A DNA stretch of 6,472 bases from positions 1 through 6,472 of the forward strand of contig CAIXIZ010000088.1 in assembly GCA_903919625.1 (NCBI GenBank), given 5' to 3'. The position numbers were made by a program, and so were the translations under genes. This stretch comes from an uncultured Verrucomicrobiota bacterium (lineage in GTDB: Bacteria > Verrucomicrobiota > Verrucomicrobiia > Opitutales > Opitutaceae). This document shows, piece by piece, positions 1 through 6,127 of this stretch (the first letter of the stretch is position 1; each line of letters starts with the position of its first letter). The notes beneath the pieces were generated by a model. The model worked only from the letters and a program-made list of their open reading frames with translations, searched no databases and was not told the DNA's origin.

Positions 1-795
1 ATGCTGCGTCCGTTCCGGCGGCTCATCCAGAATCCCAGCGGCATCATCTTCGTCACCGGTCCGACCGGCAGCGGCAAAACCACCACGCTGTACGCCGCGC
101 TCCATGAGATCAACAAGCCCGACATAAATATTTCGACGATCGAGGATCCGATCGAGATGCAGTTGGAGGGCATCACCCAGAGCCAGGTCAACAACCACAT
201 CGACCTCAAATTTTCCACCCTGCTGCGCGCGCTGCTGCGCCAGGATCCGGAAGTCATCCTCATGGGTGAAATTCGCGACCTCGACACGGCCAAAATCGCC
301 ACGGAGGCCTCGCTGACCGGTCACATCGTTTTCGCCACCCTGCACACCAACAGCGCGGTGCAGGCGATCACCCGCCTGCTGGAAATCGGGGTCGAACCCT
401 ACATGGTGGCACCCGCCGTCATCGGCGTCCTGGCGCAGCGGCTTGCCGCGCGGATCTGCGAAAACTGCAAGGAGCCGTACTATCCCTCCCGCGAGCTGCT
501 GCAAAAATATTTTCTGGATGACGGGCTGACCGACGTGCCGTTTTTTCGCGGTCGCGGATGTTCCGTCTGCCGTGGCACCGGCTACAAGGGCCGGGTGGCG
601 TTTCATGAACTGGTGCTCATCACCGAGGAAATCCGCACGCTCATCAGCAATGGGGCCAGCGTGCAGGATATCACCCGGGCGGCGGCGAAAGTCGGCTTCA
701 AACCACTCCGCTACGACGGCCTGAAAAAGGTGCTGCTCGGTTTCACCACCATTGAGGAAATCGAGGCGAACAGCTCCTTTGAGTGGGCCAGTTGA
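1..795 (+). CDS. GspE/PilB-family type II secretion / type IV pilus assembly ATPase, C-terminal part (5' end outside window)
   Basis: This is the ATP-hydrolysing half of a hexameric cytoplasmic motor that drives pseudopilus or pilus assembly at the inner membrane. Visible in the 264 residues: Walker A GPTGSGKTT (20-28), Asp box STIEDPIE (45-52), Walker B region VILMGEIRD (85-93), His box LTGHIVFATLHTN (105-117), and the zinc-binding tetracysteine C153-x2-C156 and C187-x2-C190. All motifs are intact. The ATG at base 1 is almost certainly an internal methionine: family members carry roughly 250-300 further N-terminal residues, and the sequence just before Walker A (FRRLI..PSGIIFVTG) is normally mid-protein. 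The gene is therefore truncated by the window, not broken. It ends at TGA 793-795. Whether it serves a type II secretion system or a type IV pilus cannot be told from this half, so no symbol is given. No other secretion or pilus gene lies in the window. Confidence 0.95.
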   Translation: MLRPFRRLIQNPSGIIFVTGPTGSGKTTTLYAALHEINKPDINISTIEDPIEMQLEGITQSQVNNHIDLKFSTLLRALLRQDPEVILMGEIRDLDTAKIATEASLTGHIVFATLHTNSAVQAITRLLEIGVEPYMVAPAVIGVLAQRLAARICENCKEPYYPSRELLQKYFLDDGLTDVPFFRGRGCSVCRGTGYKGRVAFHELVLITEEIRTLISNGASVQDITRAAAKVGFKPLRYDGLKKVLLGFTTIEEIEANSSFEWAS

Positions 796-799
796 ACTT

Positions 800-825
800 G
801 CCGGACAGTTTGGACTTGATCCGGC
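800..825 (+). terminator. Weak stem-loop just after the GspE/PilB gene
   Basis: GCCGGA (800-805) pairs with TCCGGC (820-825), a 6-bp stem around a 14-base loop, starting 5 bases after the ATPase stop codon. Downstream there is only a short T-containing stretch (ctttgttt, 834-841), not a true U-tract. It may be a weak terminator or simply chance. Confidence 0.2.
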
Positions 826-850
826 GAGAGGAGCTTTGTTTCACAGGTCA

Positions 851-910
851 TTGGTTGGCCGGACTTATTGCATTCCGCTGATAATAGAATGTAAAAGAAT
901 CGTAAAAAGT
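851..910 (+). promoter_or_regulatory. AT-rich candidate promoter region upstream of the Hpt gene
   Basis: Most of the 182-bp gap between the ATPase gene and the Hpt gene is unusually AT-rich for this window. It contains a -10-like GATAAT (880-885), overlapping TAGAAT (885-890). The best -35 candidate is TTGGCC (855-860), which leaves a long 19-base spacer. The base composition and position point to a promoter for the Hpt gene; the exact boxes are uncertain. Confidence 0.25.
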
Positions 911-977
911 TTCCTTTCAAGGCCTAGTCAGTTTTCCTTGGTTGCATTCACCCTCTTTCCCTTCAACACGTTCCGTA

Positions 978-1334
978 ATGTCCACGTTTCCCATCCTCGA
1001 CTCCGAGGCCATCGCCAATTTACGCGCCCTCAGTCCTGATGATAGTGATGCCTTCCTGAAGGAAATTTTGGGCATCTACCTGGAAGACACCCCGGCACGC
1101 ATCGCGGAATTGCGTGCCAGCCGGGATCGGTCCGATGTCGTCTCTTTCATGCGTGCCGCGCACAGCGTGAAGGGCAGTTCCAGCAACGTGGGCGCGGGCG
1201 AGCTCCGCGCTGCGGCCGAGAAGCTTGAGCTGCACGCCAAAGAGCGTGGCATTGCCGGCTCAGAGGCGCTCTTGGCGGAAGTCGAGGCCGCCTTTGTCCG
1301 CGTTGAGGTTGAGTTGCGCAAACTCATCGTCTGA
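978..1334 (+). CDS. Stand-alone Hpt (histidine phosphotransfer) domain protein
   Basis: This 118-residue cytoplasmic protein is essentially one Hpt domain, a four-helix bundle that relays phosphate between response-regulator receiver domains in multistep phosphorelays. The signature AAHSVKGSSSNVGA (60-73) contains the phospho-accepting His62 with the expected Lys65 and Gly66. The preceding helix (F26-L35, FLKEILGIYL) and the C-terminal alpha-helical run (AAAEKLELHAKE onward) fit the fold. The chosen ATG gives a normal N-terminus (MSTFPILD, then the first helix). An in-frame upstream start at 942 would add 12 residues with no family character. There is no clear Shine-Dalgarno sequence. No histidine kinase or receiver domain is encoded nearby, so its partners must be elsewhere in the genome. 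It follows a secretion/pilus ATPase, which might hint at motility or surface control, but a 182-bp spacer with its own promoter-like sequence argues for separate transcription. Confidence 0.88.
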   Translation: MSTFPILDSEAIANLRALSPDDSDAFLKEILGIYLEDTPARIAELRASRDRSDVVSFMRAAHSVKGSSSNVGAGELRAAAEKLELHAKERGIAGSEALLAEVEAAFVRVEVELRKLIV

Positions 1335-1348
1335 ATCCTGGCTGCGCC

Positions 1349-1393
1349 TGGCCGGGCCGGCCTGCCTGCCCGGTGGGTGGGCCCACGGCCCGG
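1349..1393. terminator. GC-rich convergent junction with alternative hairpins
   Basis: The Hpt gene (+) and the glycosylase gene (-) converge on a 60-bp gap that is almost entirely G and C. CCGGGC (1352-1357) can pair with GCCCGG (1368-1373) around a 10-base loop. Alternatively CCGGGCC (1352-1358) pairs with GGCCCGG (1387-1393), enclosing the perfect palindrome GTGGGCCCAC (1377-1386). No T-tract follows on either strand, so a classic intrinsic terminator is not shown; a structured bidirectional stop signal is plausible. Confidence 0.3.
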
Positions 1394-1394
1394 G

Positions 1395-2345
1395 TCATTT
1401 GTCCAAAAAATAGTCGCGCTGCTTCTGCGAGATCGGCAGCGCCGCCCGTTCCATGACCTTGAGCAGGTCTTCCCAAATCAGGCGTTTCTTTTTTGGGGTG
1501 GGTTCACGCAAAATATAGCTCGGGTGATATGTCACCATGACCGGCCGCCCGGCAAACTCATGCCATTGCCCCCGCGCCTCACCCAAGGTCTTGAAACGAC
1601 CGGGTCCGAGCAGGCCTTCCAGGGCGGTTTTGCCCAGGGCCACCAGCAGGGCCGGATTCACCACCTCAATTTGCGCCCGTAAAAACGGCAGGCAAAAGGC
1701 CAGCTCTTCAGTCGTCGGTGGACGGTTTCCTGTCTGTTCGCCACTGTCGGTCGGGAGCTGCGGGCGCCAGTTCATGATGTTGCCGATATAGACGTCTTCG
1801 CGCTTCAGGCCCATGCCTTGGATCATTTTCGTGAGCAACTGGCCCGCCGGCCCGACGAACGGTTCGCCTTGCACTTCTTCGTCCGCGCCCGGGGCCTCGC
1901 CCACAAACATGATCTGGGCGTCGAGACTGCCCACTCCCAGCACCACCTTTTTTCCAGGGCGAACTTGGGCCCGGCAGACGGGATGGCTGAGGACGAGCTC
2001 ACGCAGTGCCTCCCAACGTGCGGCCTTGGAACCTGCGGGCAGTTCGACAACTGGCGGTGGAGGCAATACGGCTGTCGCGGGAGGCGTTCGGCGGGAGGCG
2101 GGAGGCAGCGCGGCCTCAATGGCTGCCGAAGCGCGGATTTCGGGGCGGGGGCCGGGGGATGCGGATGGGGCTGCCGCAAACTGGGTTTCACCTTCAGGTT
2201 CCTGCTTCCTGCCCCCCCGCTCTTTGCTTTGCGCAACCATGGTACGCAATGCCGCCATCCCCTCGTCGGACACGGTCACGGTTCGCACGCCGGCGGTTTT
2301 CAGGCGTTTCAACTCATCGCTTAAGGCGGTCAATATGGTGCGCAT
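1395..2345 (-). CDS. Uracil-DNA glycosylase, family 4-like, with long N-terminal extension
   Basis: This enzyme should remove uracil from DNA to start base-excision repair. In its 316 residues, 1-40 form a probable helical segment, 41-110 are a Pro/Ala/Arg-rich linker, and about 111-305 are the catalytic domain. That domain has GEAPGADEE (149-157), EPFVGPAGQLL (161-171), NIMNWRP (189-195), the LVALG strand (234-238) and the HPS motif (274-276). These match the family-4 (SPO1-polymerase-N-terminus-related) layout. The family usually binds a 4Fe-4S cluster with four cysteines. Here the whole protein has only Cys124 and Cys218; the usual CRP cysteine is Trp193 and the N-terminal C-x2-C is reduced to one Cys. 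A cluster is therefore unlikely. The ATG lies 12 bp after the ribE stop, implying co-transcription. The linker is encoded by purine-rich repeats (gcgggaggc near 2077-2106). Gene identity is firm; exact UDG family is less so. Confidence 0.92.
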   Translation of the reverse strand: MRTILTALSDELKRLKTAGVRTVTVSDEGMAALRTMVAQSKERGGRKQEPEGETQFAAAPSASPGPRPEIRASAAIEAALPPASRRTPPATAVLPPPPVVELPAGSKAARWEALRELVLSHPVCRAQVRPGKKVVLGVGSLDAQIMFVGEAPGADEEVQGEPFVGPAGQLLTKMIQGMGLKREDVYIGNIMNWRPQLPTDSGEQTGNRPPTTEELAFCLPFLRAQIEVVNPALLVALGKTALEGLLGPGRFKTLGEARGQWHEFAGRPVMVTYHPSYILREPTPKKKRLIWEDLLKVMERAALPISQKQRDYFLDK

Positions 2346-2357
2346 GGGATGACGATT

Positions 2358-2954
2358 TCAGGCCGGCCGTGACGCGAGGAGCTTTTCGACGTGTTTGGCG
2401 AGCAGATCAAATTCCAGGTTCACCCTGTCGCCGGTGCGCCGCGTCCCCAGGTTGGTCGCCGCCAGGGTGTGCGGGATGAGCCAGACAGCCAGGCTATCGC
2501 CTGCCGCCTCAGCGACGGTCAGCGATATGCCATCAATGGCCACGCTTCCCTTGGTGACCAGCAGCCGGCCACAGCCAGCGGGCCCGCGCACGCGTAAATA
2601 GTGATCTTTGCCCCTGAGTTCCAGAATTTCGACCATGCCGGTGCCGTCGATGTGCCCGGTGACAAAATGCCCGCCCAGCCGCCCGTCCGCCCGCAAAGCC
2701 CGTTCCAGATTGACGGTCGCACCCGTCTGCAGCGCGTTGAAATTCGTCAACCGGCGAGTTTCTTCCAGTACGTCAAACCGCAAAATTGCCCCTTCCCGGC
2801 CGGCCACAGTCAGACAGCAGCCATTGACCGCCACGCTGTCGCCAATCGCCACACCGGTGGAGAGCACCTGGGAGGTGACCTCCAGCCGCCAAGCCTCCGC
2901 CCCGTGCGCAAAGGCGACGACGCGGCCCGTATCCTCGACTATGCCGGTGAACAT
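2358..2954 (-). CDS. ribE: Riboflavin synthase, alpha subunit type
   Basis: The enzyme catalyses the last step of riboflavin synthesis: dismutation of two 6,7-dimethyl-8-ribityllumazines to riboflavin and a pyrimidinedione, in the cytosol. The 198 residues are near the usual length and show the two tandem lumazine-binding barrels: MFTGIVE (1-7), VAVNGCCLTV (41-50), VNLERAL (81-87), then GGHFVTGHIDG (94-104), KGSVAIDGISLTV (135-147), LIPHTLAATNLG (159-170) and the C-terminal helix. Residues corresponding to the known active site (Cys47, His101, Ser144, Thr146, Asp183) are all present. The start is set by the near-universal MFTGIVE and a possible AGGA 9 bases upstream. The open frame continues 31 codons upstream to an ATG at 3047 that overlaps the previous gene's stop. 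It sits between a flavin-binding protein gene upstream and the glycosylase gene 12 bp downstream. The symbol ribE follows E. coli use; some species call it ribC or ribB. Confidence 0.96.
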   Translation of the reverse strand: MFTGIVEDTGRVVAFAHGAEAWRLEVTSQVLSTGVAIGDSVAVNGCCLTVAGREGAILRFDVLEETRRLTNFNALQTGATVNLERALRADGRLGGHFVTGHIDGTGMVEILELRGKDHYLRVRGPAGCGRLLVTKGSVAIDGISLTVAEAAGDSLAVWLIPHTLAATNLGTRRTGDRVNLEFDLLAKHVEKLLASRPA

Positions 2955-3043
2955 GACCGCAAATCCTGGGCCGGGCTTCGCTTCATGCAATCTCGCAATG
3001 GCTGCCGGGCATCCTGCAATCAAACTGGCCACCAGTTCACCGG

Positions 3044-3487
3044 TCATCCCACCGGCACCTCAATGTATTCCAGCGCCCACTCACGCATGAAGCGCACCCG
3101 CTCCGGACGCAGCCGGTAGATGATGAGTTCCGGGTTGTCCACCGAACCAAGATAGCGCCGCAGCAGAGGGTTGGACTCCCAGATCGCGTTGAGCAATGCG
3201 GGGTCGGTGAGTACTTCGGCTGTAGCGGTGATGCGTACCTGATCATGCCGCCCGTCCAGGTAGCATAGCTCGCAGCGCGAATTCGCGGCCAGCTCGGCCG
3301 TTTTGCCGTATTTGCGCAAATTGGCGACGTAGACGACAAAGGCGTCGGAGCGTACCGGTGATACTGGCCGGACGCGGGGCTGGCCCGACGGATCAACGGT
3401 GGCGAGCATCGGGAATTTTGCGTTCCGCATGGTCTCCAAGGCGGCGGCGCGGGGATCGGTGACAGGGGAGGGGACGGGTCCGGGCAT
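3044..3487 (-). CDS. Pyridoxamine 5'-phosphate oxidase-superfamily FMN-binding split-barrel protein
   Basis: This 147-residue cytosolic protein has the split beta-barrel pattern of the PNPOx-like superfamily: LETMRNAKFPMLATVD (18-32), QPRVRPVSPV (36-45), AFVVYVANLRKYGKTAEL (49-66), SRCELCYLD (70-78), DQVRITATAEVL (82-93), and a C-terminal LIIYRLRPERVRFMREW (121-137). Members bind FMN, F420 or haem and often have unknown oxidoreductase substrates; it is not the true PdxH, which is longer. The ATG chosen gives a short N-terminal tail before the first helix; ATG 3430 is an alternative that would remove part of that helix. It is the first gene of the minus-strand cluster, with riboflavin synthase 89 bp downstream, consistent with a flavin cofactor. 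The TGA stop (3046-3044) overlaps an ATG (3047-3045) in the ribE frame. The substrate is unknown. Confidence 0.85.
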   Translation of the reverse strand: MPGPVPSPVTDPRAAALETMRNAKFPMLATVDPSGQPRVRPVSPVRSDAFVVYVANLRKYGKTAELAANSRCELCYLDGRHDQVRITATAEVLTDPALLNAIWESNPLLRRYLGSVDNPELIIYRLRPERVRFMREWALEYIEVPVG

Positions 3488-3594
3488 GGCGGGCAGGCGG
3501 AGATGCTGGGGCGGATGCGGCGTGGTGTCACGCCCTTCTGTTCTGCGCCGGTCTTTGGCCCTCGGCTGCGGCTGGATCGCATCGGCCAAGCTTT

Positions 3595-3606
3595 GGAAAA
3601 TTTTCC
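3595..3606. promoter_or_regulatory. 12-bp perfect palindrome in the divergent intergenic region
   Basis: GGAAAATTTTCC is perfectly self-complementary and is the only AT-rich block within the otherwise GC-rich 175-bp gap between the PNPOx-like gene (minus, from 3487) and the BAM/LemA gene (plus, from 3663). Its location, 57 bp upstream of the plus-strand start and 108 bp upstream of the minus-strand start, suits a dimeric regulator or an AT-rich promoter element serving either gene. No convincing -35/-10 pair was found beside it. Confidence 0.3.
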
Positions 3607-3662
3607 CATGCTTCCACCTGTCTCGCGCTTGCACCGGAACCTGCCGGCGCACAAAACCCCTT

Positions 3663-4979
3663 ATGGACGATGCGTTTTGGCCGCTCCTGATTGGCAGTCT
3701 GCTGGGCCTGGCCTGTCTCGCGGGCAGCCTGCGCCTGCGCCGCCAGCAGCGGCTGCTGCGCGATCTGCCGACCTCGAAAGCGCGGGGTGTGTTCATCGGC
3801 GTGGTCGAGCTGAAGGGCACGGCTGAGTCCGAGGCACCGCTCACCAGTTTCCTGGCGGAGTCGTCCTGTGTGCATTTTGCCTGGCGTGTCGAGGAGCACT
3901 GGTCGCGCACCGTGGTGGAAACTTACACCGACGACAAAGGCCGCCCCCAGACGCGCACCCGTCACGAGAGCGGCTGGACCACGGTGGCCGAGGGCGGTGA
4001 ATCGCAGGATTTCCATGCGCAGGACGACACCGGCGCCGTTCTTGTGCGGCCGGCCGGGGCAAAAATCGAACCGCTGAGGATCTTTGACGAAACGGCATCG
4101 CGGGGTGACGGACTCTACTATGCCAAAGGCCCGCAAAGCACCGTGCCCGACTCGGATCACCGGCGGCGGTTCAGTGAATTCGGCCTGCCACTGCATGGGC
4201 CGCTCTACATTGTCGGCACGGCGCGCGAACGTGCCGATGTGGTCGCCCCCGAAATTGCCGCGGGCAAGGACGCGGCGATGTTCCTCATCTCCACGCGCAG
4301 CGAAGAGAAGGTGGAGACCGGGTTTGCCGTCTGGTCCTGGTTCTGGTGGGCGCTTGGCCTGCTGCTCACCGGACTGGCCTTTTTCATCAGCCTGGCCAAC
4401 CCCCGGGCTTACGGCACGCCGCCGTCGTCCGCCCTGCTCGCCGCTCCGCCGGGCATGTACCTTTTGCTCTGGGCGCTCGGTTGGGTGGGGATGGCCTTCA
4501 ACAGCCTGGTGGGTCTGCGCAACCGGGTGCGGCAGGGCTGGTCGCTCATTGAGGTGCAGCTCAAGCGCCGCCACGATCTCATCCCGAATCTGGTCGCCAC
4601 CCTGACGGGACTGGCGGCACATGAACAAAGCGTGCAAACGGCGCTGGCCGCCCTGCGGGCGCAGGCGACGGCCACGCCGCCAGGGGCGGACGGACCTGAC
4701 TTCGCGGGCGTGACCGGCGCGCTGCGCGTCGTGGTGGAGCAATATCCGCAGCTCACCGCCCAGAATGGCTTCGCGCGGCTCCACGATGCACTGGTCGAGA
4801 CGGAACAGCGCATCGCACTTGCGCGCACCTATTATAATGATGTTGCCACGCACTACGCCACCCGGTTGGAGCAGGTGCCGGACAGCTGGGTCGCCAAACT
4901 CGGTGCGATGCATCCCGAACCGCTGCTCGCCGCCGTAGGCTTTGAGCGCGCACCGCTGAAGGTGAAATTTGTGAAATAA
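3663..4979 (+). CDS. Membrane protein: BAM/GIDE-like (MUL1-type) domain fused to LemA domain
   Basis: The product has 438 residues. Residues 5-23 form a membrane helix (FWPLLIGSLLGLACLAGSL). Residues 40-215 resemble the BAM (Beside-A-Membrane)/GIDE domain of the mitochondrial ligase MUL1: a G-x-V-E-L-KG strand start, the APLTSFLAESSCVHFAWRVEE segment (58-78) where the family typically has PL-SP....C-x-Y, and a final LY(I)VGTA near 181-187. Membrane helices follow at about 221-244 and 262-278. Residues 279-428 form a LemA domain, with FNSLVGLRNRVRQGWSLIEVQ, LKRRHDLIPNLV (300-311), YPQLTAQNGFARL (361-373) and ETEQRIALARTYYNDV (379-394). No RING finger is present, so ubiquitin-ligase activity is not implied. 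LemA proteins are helical and envelope-associated with unknown function. The start is the ATG directly before the first membrane helix; the frame is open upstream to 3399 but overlaps the PNPOx-like gene. It stands alone on the plus strand. Confidence 0.88.
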   Translation: MDDAFWPLLIGSLLGLACLAGSLRLRRQQRLLRDLPTSKARGVFIGVVELKGTAESEAPLTSFLAESSCVHFAWRVEEHWSRTVVETYTDDKGRPQTRTRHESGWTTVAEGGESQDFHAQDDTGAVLVRPAGAKIEPLRIFDETASRGDGLYYAKGPQSTVPDSDHRRRFSEFGLPLHGPLYIVGTARERADVVAPEIAAGKDAAMFLISTRSEEKVETGFAVWSWFWWALGLLLTGLAFFISLANPRAYGTPPSSALLAAPPGMYLLLWALGWVGMAFNSLVGLRNRVRQGWSLIEVQLKRRHDLIPNLVATLTGLAAHEQSVQTALAALRAQATATPPGADGPDFAGVTGALRVVVEQYPQLTAQNGFARLHDALVETEQRIALARTYYNDVATHYATRLEQVPDSWVAKLGAMHPEPLLAAVGFERAPLKVKFVK

Positions 4980-4996
4980 CGGCGAATTGGGCCTGA

Positions 4997-5037
4997 GGGC
5001 TGGTCATGGGGGAGGGGTGAACCAGGCGCTCCAGCCC
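4997..5037. terminator. Convergent junction with a stem-loop
   Basis: The BAM/LemA gene (+) and the carbonic anhydrase gene (-) converge on a 114-bp gap (4980-5093). GGGCTGG (4997-5003) can pair with CCAGCCC (5031-5037), a 7-bp stem with a 27-base loop. No T-tract follows. The gap also holds an imperfect direct repeat beginning AACCAGGC at 5020 and 5072 (13 of 17 bases identical). A termination role is only positional inference. Confidence 0.2.
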
Positions 5038-5093
5038 CGTTGGATGGAATGGCAGGTGAGGACGCCCCGCCAACCAGGCAGAGCAGCCTGAAC

Positions 5094-5663
5094 TTACTGT
5101 CCCGGTGCTGACGGCGACACAGCCGGCTTTTGCAGGACTGCATGGGCCTTTGCCACCGCGGTGTATTTCTCCGCCCAGGGGCGTAGGCTGGCCTGCTCGG
5201 CCGCGGTGAGCGGGCGGACAACCTTGGCCGGCGAGCCATAGACCATCGAACCCGGCGGGCAGGCGAAACGCTGCGGCACGAGCGAATTAGCGCCCACGAT
5301 GCTGCGCGCCCCGATATTGGCGCCGTCCAGCACGGTCGCGCCCATGCCAATCAGGCATTCGTCACCGATGGTGCACGCATGGATAATGGCCGCATGGCCG
5401 ATGGTGCACCACGCGCCGATGATGGCATCGAGCTCGTCGGCCAGGTGGACGATGGCATTGTCCTGGATATTGCTGCCCTCACCGACAATGATGCGCGCGA
5501 TGTCGCCGCGCAGCACGGCGCCGTAAAACACGCTCGACTGTGCGCCGAGGGTCACGTCTCCGACTACGGTGGCGTTGCCCGCGACGAAGCTGGCGTGGGC
5601 GATGTCCGGGGTGCGCGAAAGATGGCGCGCCAGCAGGGTCTGGACAGACGGGAAATTGCTCAT
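5094..5663 (-). CDS. Gamma-class carbonic anhydrase family protein (left-handed beta-helix)
   Basis: This 189-residue cytosolic protein belongs to the gamma-carbonic anhydrase/YrdA/PaaY group, trimeric zinc enzymes or enzyme-like proteins that hydrate CO2 or act in related metabolism. It shows hexapeptide repeats (AxxxGDVTLGxxSSVxxGAVLRGD, starting near 31) and the three predicted zinc ligands: His73 in IVH, and His90 and His95 in IGHAAIIH. The Arg/Asp of VLRGD (50-54) and the Gln of NIQDN (65-69) are also in place. It lacks the long acidic loop of archaeal Cam, like YrdA-type proteins, so activity cannot be assumed. A helical tail follows GSPAKVVRPL (143-152). The start MSNFPSVQ was preferred; an in-frame ATG at 5696 would add 11 residues of no family character. 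It lies 83 bp downstream of the YdbL-like gene on the same strand, possibly in the same transcript. Confidence 0.92.
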   Translation of the reverse strand: MSNFPSVQTLLARHLSRTPDIAHASFVAGNATVVGDVTLGAQSSVFYGAVLRGDIARIIVGEGSNIQDNAIVHLADELDAIIGAWCTIGHAAIIHACTIGDECLIGMGATVLDGANIGARSIVGANSLVPQRFACPPGSMVYGSPAKVVRPLTAAEQASLRPWAEKYTAVAKAHAVLQKPAVSPSAPGQ

Positions 5664-5746
5664 GACGGAAGGTTGGTGACGCCTGATTCCCTGCATGGTG
5701 CATCAAACCAGCCGGTTGGAACGGTCGGCTCCACCTGGCCAGCACG

Positions 5747-6127
5747 CTATTTTTTTGCCCAGGCGCCTTTTTCATCCTGCACCCACACACCCTTGGCGCT
5801 GTTGGCGGCGATCGTCCTGGCACGAGCTTTTGCCACCTGGTCCGGGGTGGATCCGGTCTGTTTGGCCAGCGCGGCATAGACGGTCGCGCGGTCTTTGTTT
5901 TCGTCAGCGGCGACACCCGCGGCTTCTTTCACCGCCGGGTCGCGCACCTCGAGGAGCGCCTGGTTGTTTTCCCCGAGGGCACCCTTGGACTTAAGGGCAT
6001 CAATGGCGGAGATTCGGGCGGTCATCCGGGTTTTGACGGCGGCGAGATCATCGGCCGCGTGGACGGCGGTGGCCGCACCCGAGAGCAGCAAGAGGGCGAA
6101 GAGGAGGCGGGGGAGCAGGGTTTTCAT
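5747..6127 (-). CDS. ydbL: YdbL-family (DUF1318) periplasmic protein
   Basis: The 126-residue precursor has a clear Sec signal peptide: MKTLLPR, a hydrophobic core LLFALLLLSGAATA, and a likely signal-peptidase site after VHA (residue 24). The mature part is DUF1318-like: VKTRMTARISAIDALKSKG (31-49), LGENNQALLEVR (51-62), the N-K-D-R-A-x-VYAALAKQTG segment (77-92), and the typical C-terminal GVWVQ..KGAWAKK (113-126). In E. coli, YdbL is thought to act as a periplasmic modulator of the lipoprotein YnbE, which works with the AsmA-like protein YdbH in moving phospholipids between the membranes. The ATG overlaps the stop of the YnbE-like gene by ATGA, implying translational coupling and arguing strongly for the same role here. 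The function in this organism is inferred from family and order. Confidence 0.87.
   Translation of the reverse strand: MKTLLPRLLFALLLLSGAATAVHAADDLAAVKTRMTARISAIDALKSKGALGENNQALLEVRDPAVKEAAGVAADENKDRATVYAALAKQTGSTPDQVAKARARTIAANSAKGVWVQDEKGAWAKK

Noticed and set aside
1..795. Complete short ATPase gene starting at base 1
   Set aside because: The translation begins only about 20 residues before Walker A, so the ATG is an internal methionine of a gene cut by the window edge.
2077..2106. Tandem gcgggaggc repeats as a possible regulatory or mobile repeat
   Set aside because: They lie inside the glycosylase coding region and simply encode the Pro/Ala/Arg-rich linker.
1813..2352. Plus-strand open frames opposite the glycosylase gene
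   Set aside because: They have low-complexity translations with no recognisable motifs; the minus strand carries conserved UDG motifs throughout.
3399..3662. Upstream in-frame extension of the BAM/LemA protein (88 more residues)
   Set aside because: It would overlap the PNPOx-like gene on the other strand, has no hydrophobic or domain character, and the ATG at 3663 directly precedes the first membrane helix.
3488..3662. Possible FMN riboswitch upstream of the flavin gene cluster
   Set aside because: I could not find the conserved FMN-element core or a matching multi-stem layout in the minus-strand leader.
3528..4913. Long open frame (461 codons) on the minus strand opposite the BAM/LemA gene
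   Set aside because: It is a GC-rich shadow: composition is Arg/Gly/His/Pro-heavy with no domain pattern, while the plus strand has clear LemA motifs and membrane helices.
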